Source: Globobulimina sp.
Lineage: Eukaryota > Foraminifera > Rotaliida
Assembly: GCA_003354225.1 (NCBI GenBank)
Contig: PIVH01000635.1
Location: forward strand, 1 to 5,308
Reading direction: 5' to 3'
Length of the DNA stretch: 5,308 nucleotides
Part shown: positions 5,305-5,308 of the stretch, piece by piece
Layout of the letters: each line of letters begins with the position of its first letter
Position numbering within the stretch: the first letter of the stretch is position 1
Notes under the pieces: model-generated
What the model was told of the DNA's origin: nothing
What the model saw: only the letters and a program-made list of their open reading frames with translations
The model's database searches: none
Translations under genes and position numbers: made by a program

Positions 5305-5308
5305 CTTA

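Noticed and set aside
1-5308. Prokaryotic, plasmid or viral origin; CRISPR, tRNA or rRNA content
   Set aside because: Introns in conserved genes, a kinesin and a mitochondrial-type helicase show nuclear eukaryotic DNA; I saw no spaced repeat array and no tRNA or rRNA signature.

Overview
The window looks like nuclear DNA from a compact-genome, AT-rich single-celled eukaryote. Three things point that way: spliceosomal introns of about 45-75 bp inside conserved genes, a eukaryotic kinesin, and a mitochondrial-type SUV3 RNA helicase. Asn/Gln/Lys homopolymer runs, a SPRY-like protein and a protein whose N-terminus has the form VNGYIRR...IPNDVINICCMFY all fit a foraminiferan such as Reticulomyxa filosa. 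That species call is pattern memory, not proof. The standard genetic code applies: TAA and TGA end genes, and neither TAA nor TAG occurs inside the long helicase exon.

Layout, left to right. (1) Positions 2-178, + strand: the C-terminal piece of a SPRY/B30.2-like protein, cut by the window edge. Its frame stops at a TAA, yet protein-like reading continues behind the stop and may run through a small intron to 338. (2) Positions 499-2663, - strand: a near-complete SUV3-type helicase in at least three and probably four exons. The Walker A motif sits in a 149-nt exon that is easily missed because it has no start codon and is open only over a short distance. A basic, acid-free leader at 2663-2595 could be the mitochondrial presequence. 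(3) Positions 2664-3055: the shared intergenic region of two divergent genes. It holds a perfect 16-bp-arm hairpin, a TATA-like sequence and two copies of a repeat. (4) Positions 3056-4153, + strand: an intronless 365-residue protein of unknown function with a possible kelch-like propeller. (5) Positions 4185-5304, - strand: the C-terminal part of a kinesin (end of motor, neck, coiled-coil tail), convergent with gene 4 and separated from it by only 31 bp.

The most interesting signal is a repeat present three times (265-339, 2660-2718, 2994-3035). Read in the direction of the gene that would transcribe it, each copy begins like a 5' splice site (GTAGTAGG, GTAAGTAGG, GTGAGTAGG), continues with a T-run, and reaches an AG 42-58 nt later. 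The copies therefore look like members of a repeated-intron (introner-like) family. This is an inference from sequence alone.

The genes share no obvious pathway. The helicase would act in mitochondrial RNA turnover and the kinesin on microtubules. The other two are lineage-specific or generic interaction-domain proteins.
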